Origin: Defluviitaleaceae bacterium
GTDB lineage: Bacteria > Bacillota > Clostridia > Lachnospirales > WQUN01
Length of the DNA: 5,397 nucleotides
NCBI GenBank assembly: GCA_009782245.1
Contig: WRKK01000168.1
Span: 1-5,397 of the forward strand
Reading direction: 5' to 3'
Shown in pieces: positions 1 to 5,397 of the stretch. The stretch's first letter is position 1; the number at the start of each line of letters is the position of its first letter. The notes beneath the pieces were generated by a model. That model searched no databases, was not told the origin of the DNA, and worked only from the letters and a program-made list of their open reading frames with translations. Made by a program: the position numbers and the translations under genes.

Positions 1-19
1 ATAAATCACAAAAACTTAG

Positions 20-110
20 CGGGTCAAGGGGCGCGCTCCTTGCGGGTCCAGGGCAGCGCCCTGGCGGGTGTGGGCAGCGCCCACGGTTTTGACTTTAACC
101 CCCCAAAAAA
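20..110. repeat. Intergenic element of three tandem GC-rich hairpins
   Basis: Three short inverted repeats follow one another, each preceded by the pentamer CGGGT (20-24, 43-47, 65-69). Hairpin A (25-42) pairs CAAGG with CCTTG. Hairpin B (48-64) pairs CCAGGGC with GCCCTGG around AGC. Hairpin C (70-84) pairs GTGGGC with GCCCAC around the same AGC. GGTTTTGACTTTAACC, a C-run and an A-run (104-110) follow. The ordered, modular layout is seen directly. From memory, similar hairpin strings occur between genes in gut Clostridia, but I could not check this. It may be a dispersed non-coding repeat, or it may end transcription of a gene left of the window. There is no T-run after the last stem on the plus strand, so a simple intrinsic terminator is not supported. 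No gene is visible in bases 1-233. Confidence 0.7.
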
Positions 111-117
111 ATACTTC

Positions 118-146
118 TTGACAAAACCAAAAATTGGTTATATACT
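118..146 (+). promoter_or_regulatory. Sigma-A type promoter of the penicillin-binding protein gene
   Basis: A perfect -35 box TTGACA (118-123) is followed by exactly 17 bases and a -10 box TATACT (141-146), one mismatch from consensus. Transcription would begin near base 153, giving a leader of about 80 nt before the start codon at 234. This is the only strong promoter-like match seen before the gene. A strong vegetative promoter fits a housekeeping cell-wall enzyme. Confidence 0.75.
125..139. promoter_or_regulatory. Candidate operator: dyad inside the promoter spacer
   Basis: AACCAA (125-130) and TTGGTT (134-139) form a perfect 6-bp inverted repeat around AAA. It lies entirely between the -35 and -10 boxes, starting two bases after one and ending one base before the other. 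A dimeric regulator bound here would block RNA polymerase or alter the spacer geometry. The dyad is seen in the sequence. The operator role is inference, and AT-rich DNA produces such dyads by chance. Confidence 0.35.
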
Positions 147-170
147 TATTATTGGCTGACGGACGACACG

Positions 171-182
171 CAAAATATTTTG
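171..182. promoter_or_regulatory. 12-bp perfect palindrome in the leader
   Basis: CAAAATATTTTG is a perfect palindrome about 20 bases downstream of the inferred transcription start. It could be a repressor site, but its AT-only core makes a chance occurrence quite likely. No riboswitch or T-box fold was recognised in the leader. Confidence 0.2.
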
Positions 183-219
183 AAAATTGGCCGAAAATAA
201 ATAATGAAAAAATAGCCAT

Positions 220-226
220 AAGGAGG
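220..226 (+). promoter_or_regulatory. Ribosome binding site fixing the start at 234
   Basis: AAGGAGG is a near-perfect match to the 16S anti-Shine-Dalgarno sequence. It is separated from ATG 234 by seven T residues, an optimal distance. This makes the choice of start for the penicillin-binding protein secure. Confidence 0.85.
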
Positions 227-233
227 TTTTTTT

Positions 234-3077
234 ATGGATTATTCTAGTGCTACAAGCAAGTTAAGAGCCAGACGCATAAGCCCTAACCTTGTCCGTGTTC
301 GGAATACTGTTGGCGTGATGGCGTTTAGGGTAGCTTTTGCGGTTATTTTAATTGCTGGCTTTGCGGCGGTGGGTGCTGGCGTGGGCGTTTATTTGGGTAT
401 CTTGCGTAATGCACCTGTTATTGACTTGCAAACTAACCTGCGATCCGAACACTACAACTCTATTATTTTTGAGGGTCGCACAGGTGTTGAAATTGCCCGT
501 CTAACTGGCGAGGAAAACCGTGAGTTTGCACCAATAAGCAGAATGCCCCAACATCTGCTAAACGCCTTTGTTGCGATTGAAGATGAACGCTTTTTTACCC
601 ACAACGGAATAGACATTCGTGGCATGGCAAGAGCCTTGCACAACAACGTAACTTCCGATAGCGTAGAGGGCGCAAGCACGATAACACAGCAAGTTATAAA
701 AAATATTTTGGGGCTTACCCGTAACGACTTGGTCTCTAAGCTACAAGAGCAATATATGGCAGTACAATTTGAGCAAGCCTTAACCGAATTGTACGGCTCG
801 CGCGAGATAGCGAAAGAAATTATTTTAGAGGCGTATCTAAACATAATAAATTTGGGGCGTAACTGGCACGGTGTGCAAGTTGCCGCCTGGAACTATTTTG
901 GCAAAGATGTTTCCGAACTAACATTGTCGGAAAGTGCCGTTATTGCTGGCATTACCCGCAATCCGTCCCGCTATTTGCCCGATAGGTTTCCCGAAAATAA
1001 CCGTGCGCGCCAACGGTTGGTGCTGGGCAATATGCTCCGCCTGGAAATGATAACACAAGAAGAATTTTTTGAAGCAATGACCGACCCCGTTCACGATAGA
1101 GTTTTGTCGGGGCTTATCGCCGAACAAGCACACGGCGTTGTTCATTCCTATTTTACCGATGCTCTCATAGAGCAAGTTATCGCCGATTTGATGGATCAAC
1201 ATATGATGACCCGTGCAAACGCCTCGGCGCTGGTTTTTGGCGGCGGCTTGCAAATTTTTTCTACCCAAGATTTGCGTATACAGGAAATTATGGACAACAC
1301 TTTCGCCGATGAAAATAATTTTCCCGTAAACGTGTTTGAAATAGTGGTAGAATATTCGCTGTCGGCAAGAAACGAAATTACCAACCAAGTAAGCAACCAC
1401 AGCCGCACCGCCACGCTACGCAACGAAGAACTGGTAGAGGCTTGGCTAGAAGAAACTCGTAACGAACTGCTAACCGCCAGCGATTTAATTTTGGCGGAAA
1501 ATATTCTTTTAACGCCGCAACCGCAAGCCGCAATGGTTATGATGGATCACCATAATGGACACGTTATAGCGATTTCTGGCGGTAGGGGCGAAAAACACGG
1601 TAGCCGTCATTTTAACCGTGCAACCATTGCAACTCGTTCGCCAGGCTCGCAATTTAAGGTGCTTTCGGCGTTTTTACCTGGCATTGATATGGGAACTTTA
1701 CACGCTGGAACGCACATTGTTGACCAACACTGGGTTTTTGAAGACCCATACGGATTTTCTGAAGATTACGTGCCGCGCAACTGGTGGGGAGTTAACTTTG
1801 AAGGGCCTACCAGCGTTCGCCGTGCGATATACCGCTCTGCTAACGTGGTTTCTGCACAGGCGTTTCAGATAGTTGGGCCAAATAATGCTTTTGAATATTT
1901 GCTTAACCTTGGTTTTACCACCTTGGAGGGCACTCTAAGCAACGAACGCCCATTTAGAGATAACACTCCCGCCGTGCCTTTGGGCGGTTTAACCCGTGGC
2001 GTAACCCAACTTGAACTTGCCGCCGCATATGCGACAATAGCCAACAACGGCTACTACAACCGTCCTGTGTTTTATTCTCGTGTATTAGACCAAAACGGCA
2101 ACGTTATTTTGGAAAATACTAGCAACCCGCGCCGAGTAATAAGCCCACCAGCCGCATTTGTGCTAACTGACATGATGCGTGATACTGTGCGTGGCGTGGC
2201 GGGTGCAACGGGTGCAAACGCCAACTTTAGAAACATCAACGTGCAAGTAGCTGGCAAAACTGGCACATCGCAAAACGTAGAAGATTTAGGCTTTACGGGC
2301 TATACGCCATTTTACACCGCCGCTATTTGGCTAGGTTTTGACCGTCCGCGCGCCTTAAACGGTGTGCCAAGTTCCACGCACCTTATTATTTGGCGCGAAA
2401 TTATGGAGCAAGCCCACATAGAATTAGGGTTGACAAGCGGAAGTTTCGTGCAGCCCGACGGCGTAATAACAGCGGCAATATGCCGTGTAACGGGGCTGTT
2501 GCCTACGGACGCTTGCCGCCGTGCTGGCACAGTTGTAACCGATTTAGTTGTGGCGGTTCATATGCCAACCTTGCCTTGCACGGGCGTACATCATGCCTAT
2601 ACGGCAAACGAAAATGAAGAGTATGGAGAGGGCGAAGAGGGCGAAATGGGCGATATTATCAGTAGCCCAGATTTTCTGCCAGGTGGCGGCGGATTTTGGG
2701 GCGGCGATGTTCCCCAACTGCCAACCTTGCCAGATACCGAACCGCCAACAGATACACAACCAGATGCAGGCGGCAATTTCTGGGGTACTTTGCCATTACC
2801 AACGCCAGTTCCGCCGCCCACTTACGATACGCCGCCAATCTACGATAGCGATGCGGACGACGATATTCCTTGGTGGGATAATCTACCAGCACCAGAGCCA
2901 GAGCCAGCACCAGTGCCAGTGCCAGAACCTCCTGCTCCGCCCAGTGTAGAATATTTGCCACCGCCAATACCAGAACCCGAGCCAGAATTACCGCCGCCGC
3001 CGCCAATAGTAGAACCTATGCCAGCCGTCTACGAACCTAGCAGCGATGACGATGACGATTTGCCTGGTTGGTTTTAA
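234..3077 (+). CDS. Class A penicillin-binding protein (PBP1A type, bifunctional glycosyltransferase/transpeptidase)
   Basis: This 947-residue enzyme polymerises lipid II into glycan strands and crosslinks their peptides outside the membrane; it is of the ponA/mrcA type. A basic cytosolic stretch (1-30) precedes one membrane anchor (about 31-57). The GT51 domain (about 70-260) shows EDERFFTHNGID with catalytic E116, GASTITQQVIKN (146-157), SKLQE (168-172, normally RKxxE, second Glu E172 kept), ILEAYLN (197-203) and LSESAVIAGITRNPSRYLP (231-249). A linker with GGGLQIFSTQD (336-346) leads to the transpeptidase (about 428-725), with SQFK (nucleophile S472, K475), SAN (535-537) and KTGT (675-678), so both activities should be intact. 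Residues 744-786 carry C750, C761 and C782 in a segment recalled from clostridial homologues. The last roughly 160 residues are an acidic, glycine- and proline-rich tail ending DDDDDLPGWF, which makes the protein longer than most relatives. A strong promoter and AGGAGG site precede it and a terminator follows, so it is probably monocistronic. Confidence 0.96.
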   Translation: MDYSSATSKLRARRISPNLVRVRNTVGVMAFRVAFAVILIAGFAAVGAGVGVYLGILRNAPVIDLQTNLRSEHYNSIIFEGRTGVEIARLTGEENREFAPISRMPQHLLNAFVAIEDERFFTHNGIDIRGMARALHNNVTSDSVEGASTITQQVIKNILGLTRNDLVSKLQEQYMAVQFEQALTELYGSREIAKEIILEAYLNIINLGRNWHGVQVAAWNYFGKDVSELTLSESAVIAGITRNPSRYLPDRFPENNRARQRLVLGNMLRLEMITQEEFFEAMTDPVHDRVLSGLIAEQAHGVVHSYFTDALIEQVIADLMDQHMMTRANASALVFGGGLQIFSTQDLRIQEIMDNTFADENNFPVNVFEIVVEYSLSARNEITNQVSNHSRTATLRNEELVEAWLEETRNELLTASDLILAENILLTPQPQAAMVMMDHHNGHVIAISGGRGEKHGSRHFNRATIATRSPGSQFKVLSAFLPGIDMGTLHAGTHIVDQHWVFEDPYGFSEDYVPRNWWGVNFEGPTSVRRAIYRSANVVSAQAFQIVGPNNAFEYLLNLGFTTLEGTLSNERPFRDNTPAVPLGGLTRGVTQLELAAAYATIANNGYYNRPVFYSRVLDQNGNVILENTSNPRRVISPPAAFVLTDMMRDTVRGVAGATGANANFRNINVQVAGKTGTSQNVEDLGFTGYTPFYTAAIWLGFDRPRALNGVPSSTHLIIWREIMEQAHIELGLTSGSFVQPDGVITAAICRVTGLLPTDACRRAGTVVTDLVVAVHMPTLPCTGVHHAYTANENEEYGEGEEGEMGDIISSPDFLPGGGGFWGGDVPQLPTLPDTEPPTDTQPDAGGNFWGTLPLPTPVPPPTYDTPPIYDSDADDDIPWWDNLPAPEPEPAPVPVPEPPAPPSVEYLPPPIPEPEPELPPPPPIVEPMPAVYEPSSDDDDDLPGWF
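2886..2927 (+). repeat. Hexanucleotide CCAGNN array within the PBP tail
   Basis: Seven consecutive six-base units, CCAGCA, CCAGAG (x2), CCAGCA, CCAGTG (x2) and CCAGAA, encode Pro-Ala, Pro-Glu and Pro-Val dipeptides (residues 885-898). Gain or loss of units by slippage would change tail length by two residues while keeping the frame. A second low-complexity run, four CCG plus CCA (2991-3005), encodes five prolines a little further on. Confidence 0.85.
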
Positions 3078-3095
3078 CAGTTTTTGAATAATTTT

Positions 3096-3142
3096 GCGGC
3101 AAGGGCAGACATATTACAAAAACGTCTGCCCTTGCTGTTTTT
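3096..3142 (+). terminator. Rho-independent terminator after the PBP gene
   Basis: GCAAGGGCAGAC (3099-3110) pairs perfectly with GTCTGCCCTTGC (3124-3135), a 12-bp stem with a 13-nt A-rich loop. Three outer pairs (two of them G-U) extend it, and T residues follow at 3138-3142. It starts 18 bases after the PBP stop codon. It should separate the PBP gene from the downstream GGDEF-EAL gene. Confidence 0.88.
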
Positions 3143-3180
3143 GGCAATTTTAACGGCTTTTTATAACCAAATAAATTTTA

Positions 3181-3208
3181 TTGCAAATTGCAAAATTTGC
3201 TATTGCTA
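3181..3208. repeat. Phased TTGC repeats upstream of the GGDEF-EAL gene
   Basis: TTGCAAA occurs twice in tandem (3181-3187, 3188-3194) and TTGCTA twice in tandem (3197-3202, 3203-3208). The same stretch contains the dyads GCAAAT/ATTTGC (3183-3188 with 3195-3200) and GCAAA-A-TTTGC (3190-3200). It lies just upstream of the promoter candidate, where an activator or repressor could bind. The repeats are plain in the sequence; a regulatory role is inference. Confidence 0.35.
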
Positions 3209-3209
3209 T

Positions 3210-3236
3210 ATGACATTTATAGTGGTAGTATAGAAT
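3210..3236 (+). promoter_or_regulatory. Weak promoter candidate for the GGDEF-EAL gene
   Basis: ATGACA (3210-3215) and TAGAAT (3231-3236) resemble -35 and -10 boxes but are only 15 bases apart, shorter than the ideal 17. TTGCTA (3197-3202) with TATAGT (3218-3223), also 15 apart, is an alternative. Because a terminator ends the upstream unit, some promoter must lie in 3143-3281; which box pair is used is uncertain. A start near 3243 would give a leader of about 40 nt to ATG 3282. Confidence 0.35.
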
Positions 3237-3268
3237 AGTAACTTTTGCTTAATGATTTTCATAGATAT

Positions 3269-3275
3269 GGTGGTG
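3269..3275 (+). promoter_or_regulatory. Weak ribosome binding site favouring ATG 3282
   Basis: GGTGGTG lies six bases before ATG 3282 and is the only Shine-Dalgarno-like sequence near the possible starts. The in-frame ATGs at 3252 and 3267 have no purine-rich site before them, and 3252 would be only about nine bases from the inferred transcription start. The weakness of this site, compared with AAGGAGG of the PBP gene, suggests lower translation. Confidence 0.45.
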
Positions 3276-3281
3276 CTTATA

Positions 3282-5234
3282 ATGAATATTGATACAGGAA
3301 GTGTTGAAAGTTTTTTATACAATGCTTATCAAAATATGCTACCCGATTTTATCGGTGCTTTTGCGACCCAAAAAGAAGCACATATAGACGACTTTGAAAC
3401 GCTCTCTGTGGGGATTGTAACATTGTTTGAACACGTGTTAGAATTAAAAAAAACCTCTGCAAGCGTTGCTGTGCTTTGGTTTAGCACCATAGATTACGAT
3501 AAAAAGTTGGAAGTATCGCATTTTGTGTCCGAAAAATTTACTAGCCTAAAATTTAGCAATGTGCTAGATCCGCTGTGCGAACATTTTTTTAATCTGCCGC
3601 AGTACACGCCCTTAACTTTCAATAGTGCCGAGTTAAAAGAAGTTTGCAATGTTTCCGAAGATTCCCAAAATGCTGAAGAAATTCCGCATTGTACGCTGGT
3701 TGTGCCTATAAGTTTTTCCGAGATGGTTTATGGCTACGCGCTGGTTTTTTACCATGCCGCCGAAATTACGCCGCCTACCGATAAAATAGACTTTTTGTAC
3801 AGCGTTATGCGAAGTGCCTCGTTAATCAGGCGCATTGATATGGACGAAAAACGGTTTGATAAATATCTTATGAACGACCAACAAACAGAACTGCCCAACC
3901 GAGCCTATTTGTACGAATCGCTGGTAAACCTGCTGCAAATGAGCGAACTTTACCCGTTGCGTTTTGCGTTGCTTACAATCCGTGTAAATGGCTTAAAGCA
4001 CATAAACAACTCGCTTGGCATAATTACGGGCGATTTACTACTAAAAGAAGTTGGCTTGCTGATTAAAGCCGCAATCGCCCAACAAGAGTTGGATTTGGAC
4101 GTTATAGTCGGCAGATTAAACGGCGTTGATTTTGGCGTTATTATGATGTTCCCGCTGGACGGCGAAGAAGAGCCGCCTAGCACCGAAAAAATTGACCTGC
4201 AAACAACTAAAGAATACGCTATTGTCCAAACTTGCTGCAACGCCATAATAGAAAAAGCCAACGATCACGTGGATATAAACAACCACCAGCTGTATTTATC
4301 GGCTAATATCGGGGCTAGTATTTTCCCGTTCCACGGCGAAACTGCCGAGGAGTTGCTTAGAAAAGCCGATTTAGCTAAAGCTACCGCCAAACAATCGGGC
4401 TTTAATTCCTACAAAATATATGAGGATTTAATGGATAGCGATGCCGAAAATATCCTGTTTTTGAACAACAACCTGCCCGTAGCAATAGCCTCTAACCAGT
4501 TTGAACTATTTTATCAAGCACAAGTAGACGTTAAAAGCGGCATTATAGTTGGCACAGAGGCACTTATCCGCTGGCGACACCCCGATAAGGGTATTATTTT
4601 TCCAGGAGATTTTATCCCGTTTGCAGACGAAAATAATTATAGTATCCAACTGGATTCTATTGTGCTGGCGATGGCTTGTGTGCAAATTAACAAATGGCGG
4701 CAAGAGGGCTTTGATTTAACGGTTAGTGTTAATATTTCGCCCAAACACTTTGATAACGGACTTATTTGTGATACAGTACATACAATGCTAAAAGATAACT
4801 CCTCTATTTCGGCATCTAACATTAAGATTGAGCTGCTAGAAAGTGTGCTGCTTGACGATTTTGATTTTACGGTTAAAGTTATAAACGATTTGCGGCGCGT
4901 TGGCATTAATGTTGCGTTGGACGATTTCGGCTCGGGTTATTCTTCGCTGGAATACGTGGCAAAATTGCCGATGGATTACCTGAAAATTGATCGCACTTTT
5001 TTAATGAACCTGGAAAAAAACCCTAGCAACAAAATTATTCTGGAAACGATAATGACGCTATCCCGTGGAATGAAAGTAAAAACCATAGCCGAGGGCGTTG
5101 AAACCGCCGAACATTACAGCTTTCTGAAAACTATCGGCTGCGACCTTGCCCAAGGCTACTACATAAACAGACCACTACCAGCTGACGAATTTGAAAAGTT
5201 GCTTAAACAAAATAAAGCTACACCGTTTCAATAG
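3282..5234 (+). CDS. Cytoplasmic GGDEF-EAL protein, predicted cyclic di-GMP phosphodiesterase with degenerate GGDEF domain
   Basis: The protein is 650 residues from ATG 3282 (660 from ATG 3252; numbering here is from 3252). No signal peptide or membrane segment is seen. Residues about 45-195 may be a divergent GAF-like sensor (LVVPISFSEMVYGYALVFY, 149-167), but this is weak. The GGDEF domain (about 205-392) keeps the fold signatures ELPNR (213-217), TGD (259-261) and the late ANIGASIFPFHG (351-362). Its signature is NGVDF (290-294), the metal-binding aspartates of the DxD motif are R244 and N246, and no RxxD inhibitory site is visible, so cyclase activity should be lost. The EAL domain (about 403-652) keeps E436 of EALIRW, N494 of VNISP, E527 and E530 of ELLE, D557-D558 of DDFGSGYSS, K578 of KID, E614 of AEGVE and Q634 of QGY. 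It should therefore hydrolyse c-di-GMP to pGpG. The dead GGDEF domain may bind GTP to regulate it, as known for some relatives. The gene is a separate unit from the upstream PBP gene. Confidence 0.93.
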   Translation: MNIDTGSVESFLYNAYQNMLPDFIGAFATQKEAHIDDFETLSVGIVTLFEHVLELKKTSASVAVLWFSTIDYDKKLEVSHFVSEKFTSLKFSNVLDPLCEHFFNLPQYTPLTFNSAELKEVCNVSEDSQNAEEIPHCTLVVPISFSEMVYGYALVFYHAAEITPPTDKIDFLYSVMRSASLIRRIDMDEKRFDKYLMNDQQTELPNRAYLYESLVNLLQMSELYPLRFALLTIRVNGLKHINNSLGIITGDLLLKEVGLLIKAAIAQQELDLDVIVGRLNGVDFGVIMMFPLDGEEEPPSTEKIDLQTTKEYAIVQTCCNAIIEKANDHVDINNHQLYLSANIGASIFPFHGETAEELLRKADLAKATAKQSGFNSYKIYEDLMDSDAENILFLNNNLPVAIASNQFELFYQAQVDVKSGIIVGTEALIRWRHPDKGIIFPGDFIPFADENNYSIQLDSIVLAMACVQINKWRQEGFDLTVSVNISPKHFDNGLICDTVHTMLKDNSSISASNIKIELLESVLLDDFDFTVKVINDLRRVGINVALDDFGSGYSSLEYVAKLPMDYLKIDRTFLMNLEKNPSNKIILETIMTLSRGMKVKTIAEGVETAEHYSFLKTIGCDLAQGYYINRPLPADEFEKLLKQNKATPFQ

Positions 5235-5244
5235 CCTTAAAACC

Positions 5245-5357
5245 GTGTCGGGACGGGTAAACGAGCGACTCGGAACGGGAAAACGGGCGGGAAAACGGGC
5301 GACTCGGAACGGGAAAACGGGCGAAATCGGGATGAGAAAACGGGCGACCGAGGACGG
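5245..5357. repeat. Degenerate tandem array, unit about 22 bp
   Basis: Beginning ten bases after the stop codon, six units follow: 5245-5264 (divergent), 5265-5286, 5287-5298 (shortened to 12 bp), 5299-5320 (identical to 5265-5286), 5321-5343 (divergent) and 5344-5357 (merging into the terminal inverted repeat). Each full unit starts GCGACTCGGAACGGG or a variant and ends in AAAACGG. Identity between 5265-5289 and 5299-5323 is complete over 25 bases. No reading frame or terminator T-run is associated with it. It looks like an intergenic minisatellite produced by slippage or partial duplication. Confidence 0.75.
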
Positions 5358-5397
5358 TCGCCCCTACAAAAACGCCGACCGTAGGGGCGACCGTCCT
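5342..5397. repeat. Nested inverted repeats at the window end, probably cut by the edge
   Basis: GGGCGACCG (5342-5350) pairs with CGGTCGCCC (5355-5363) around AGGA, a perfect 9-bp hairpin. In addition, 5351-5367 is the perfect reverse complement of 5381-5397 (17 bp, arms ending CCCCTAC and starting GTAGGGG) around a 13-nt spacer. The two folds share 5351-5363 and so exclude each other. The second arm reaches the last base, so the repeat likely continues outside. From memory, closely similar GTAGGGGCGACCGTCC sequences are common between genes in gut Bacillota; this is unverified. No T-run follows on the plus strand, so it is not a convincing terminator of the GGDEF-EAL gene. Confidence 0.7.

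Noticed and set aside
16..219. 67-codon minus-strand reading frame upstream of the PBP gene
   Set aside because: It runs through the hairpin element and the PBP promoter, has no recognisable protein features, and its translation changes from low-complexity hydrophobic to repeat-derived sequence. It is most likely an accident of the repeat.
2548..3006. Long alternative-frame readings on both strands over the PBP tail (up to 133 codons)
   Set aside because: They are rich in Gln/Pro/His on the plus strand or Ala/Leu/Val on the minus strand because the underlying DNA is a CCA/CCG/GAG repeat. They have no independent start signals or motifs.
3252..3281. Upstream ATG at 3252 as start of the GGDEF-EAL gene
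   Set aside because: There is no ribosome binding site before it and it would leave almost no leader after the promoter candidate. ATG 3282 has GGTGGTG at a suitable distance. The longer form cannot be excluded.
234..5234. PBP and GGDEF-EAL genes as one operon or functional pair
   Set aside because: A 12-bp-stem terminator with a T-run, then about 140 bases of AT-rich DNA with a promoter candidate, separates them. Nothing in the sequences links their functions.
5342..5363. Intrinsic terminator of the GGDEF-EAL gene
   Set aside because: The stem is strong, but the plus strand continues with CCTACAAAAA rather than a T-run. On the minus strand four T residues follow, so it could at best be a weak terminator for an unseen gene coming from the right.
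5245..5397. CRISPR array
   Set aside because: Units are about 22 bp with no unique spacers of regular length between them, and no cas genes are present. The structure is a contiguous degenerate tandem repeat.

Overview
The window holds two complete plus-strand genes, each in its own transcription unit, flanked on both sides by GC-rich intergenic repeats. The source looks like an anaerobic Bacillota, most likely class Clostridia. Supporting signs are the strong AGGAGG ribosome binding site, the clean TTGACA/TATACT promoter, the clostridial-style glycosyltransferase signatures of the penicillin-binding protein (for example TLSESAVIAGITRNPSRY), and its C-terminal cysteine-bearing segment with an acidic and proline-rich tail. 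Species or genus cannot be assigned from this window.

Layout: Bases 1-110 hold three short GC hairpins in tandem, each preceded by CGGGT, then a C-run and an A-run. Bases 118-146 are a near-consensus vegetative promoter with a 6-3-6 dyad inside its spacer. An approximately 80-nt AT-rich leader leads to gene 1 (234-3077), a 947-residue class A (bifunctional) penicillin-binding protein. A strong intrinsic terminator follows at 3096-3142. An AT-rich region with phased TTGC repeats and a weak promoter candidate leads to gene 2 (most likely 3282-5234). Gene 2 is a soluble GGDEF-EAL protein whose cyclase signature is destroyed (NGVDF) while the EAL phosphodiesterase signature is intact. From about 10 bases after its stop to the window end lie a degenerate tandem array with a unit of about 22 bp and nested inverted repeats, the last of which reaches the edge and is probably cut by it.

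Function: Gene 1 should polymerise and crosslink peptidoglycan on the outer face of the membrane. Gene 2 should hydrolyse cyclic di-GMP in the cytoplasm, with the N-terminal region and the dead GGDEF domain as possible regulatory inputs. The terminator between them argues against an operon, and nothing in the sequence ties the two functions together. I found no clear undescribed multi-gene system. The items most worth a second look are the penicillin-binding protein tail with its repeated acidic-Leu/Ile-Pro-Trp motifs, the dyad within the promoter, the inactive-cyclase/active-phosphodiesterase combination, and the two unrelated intergenic repeat elements.
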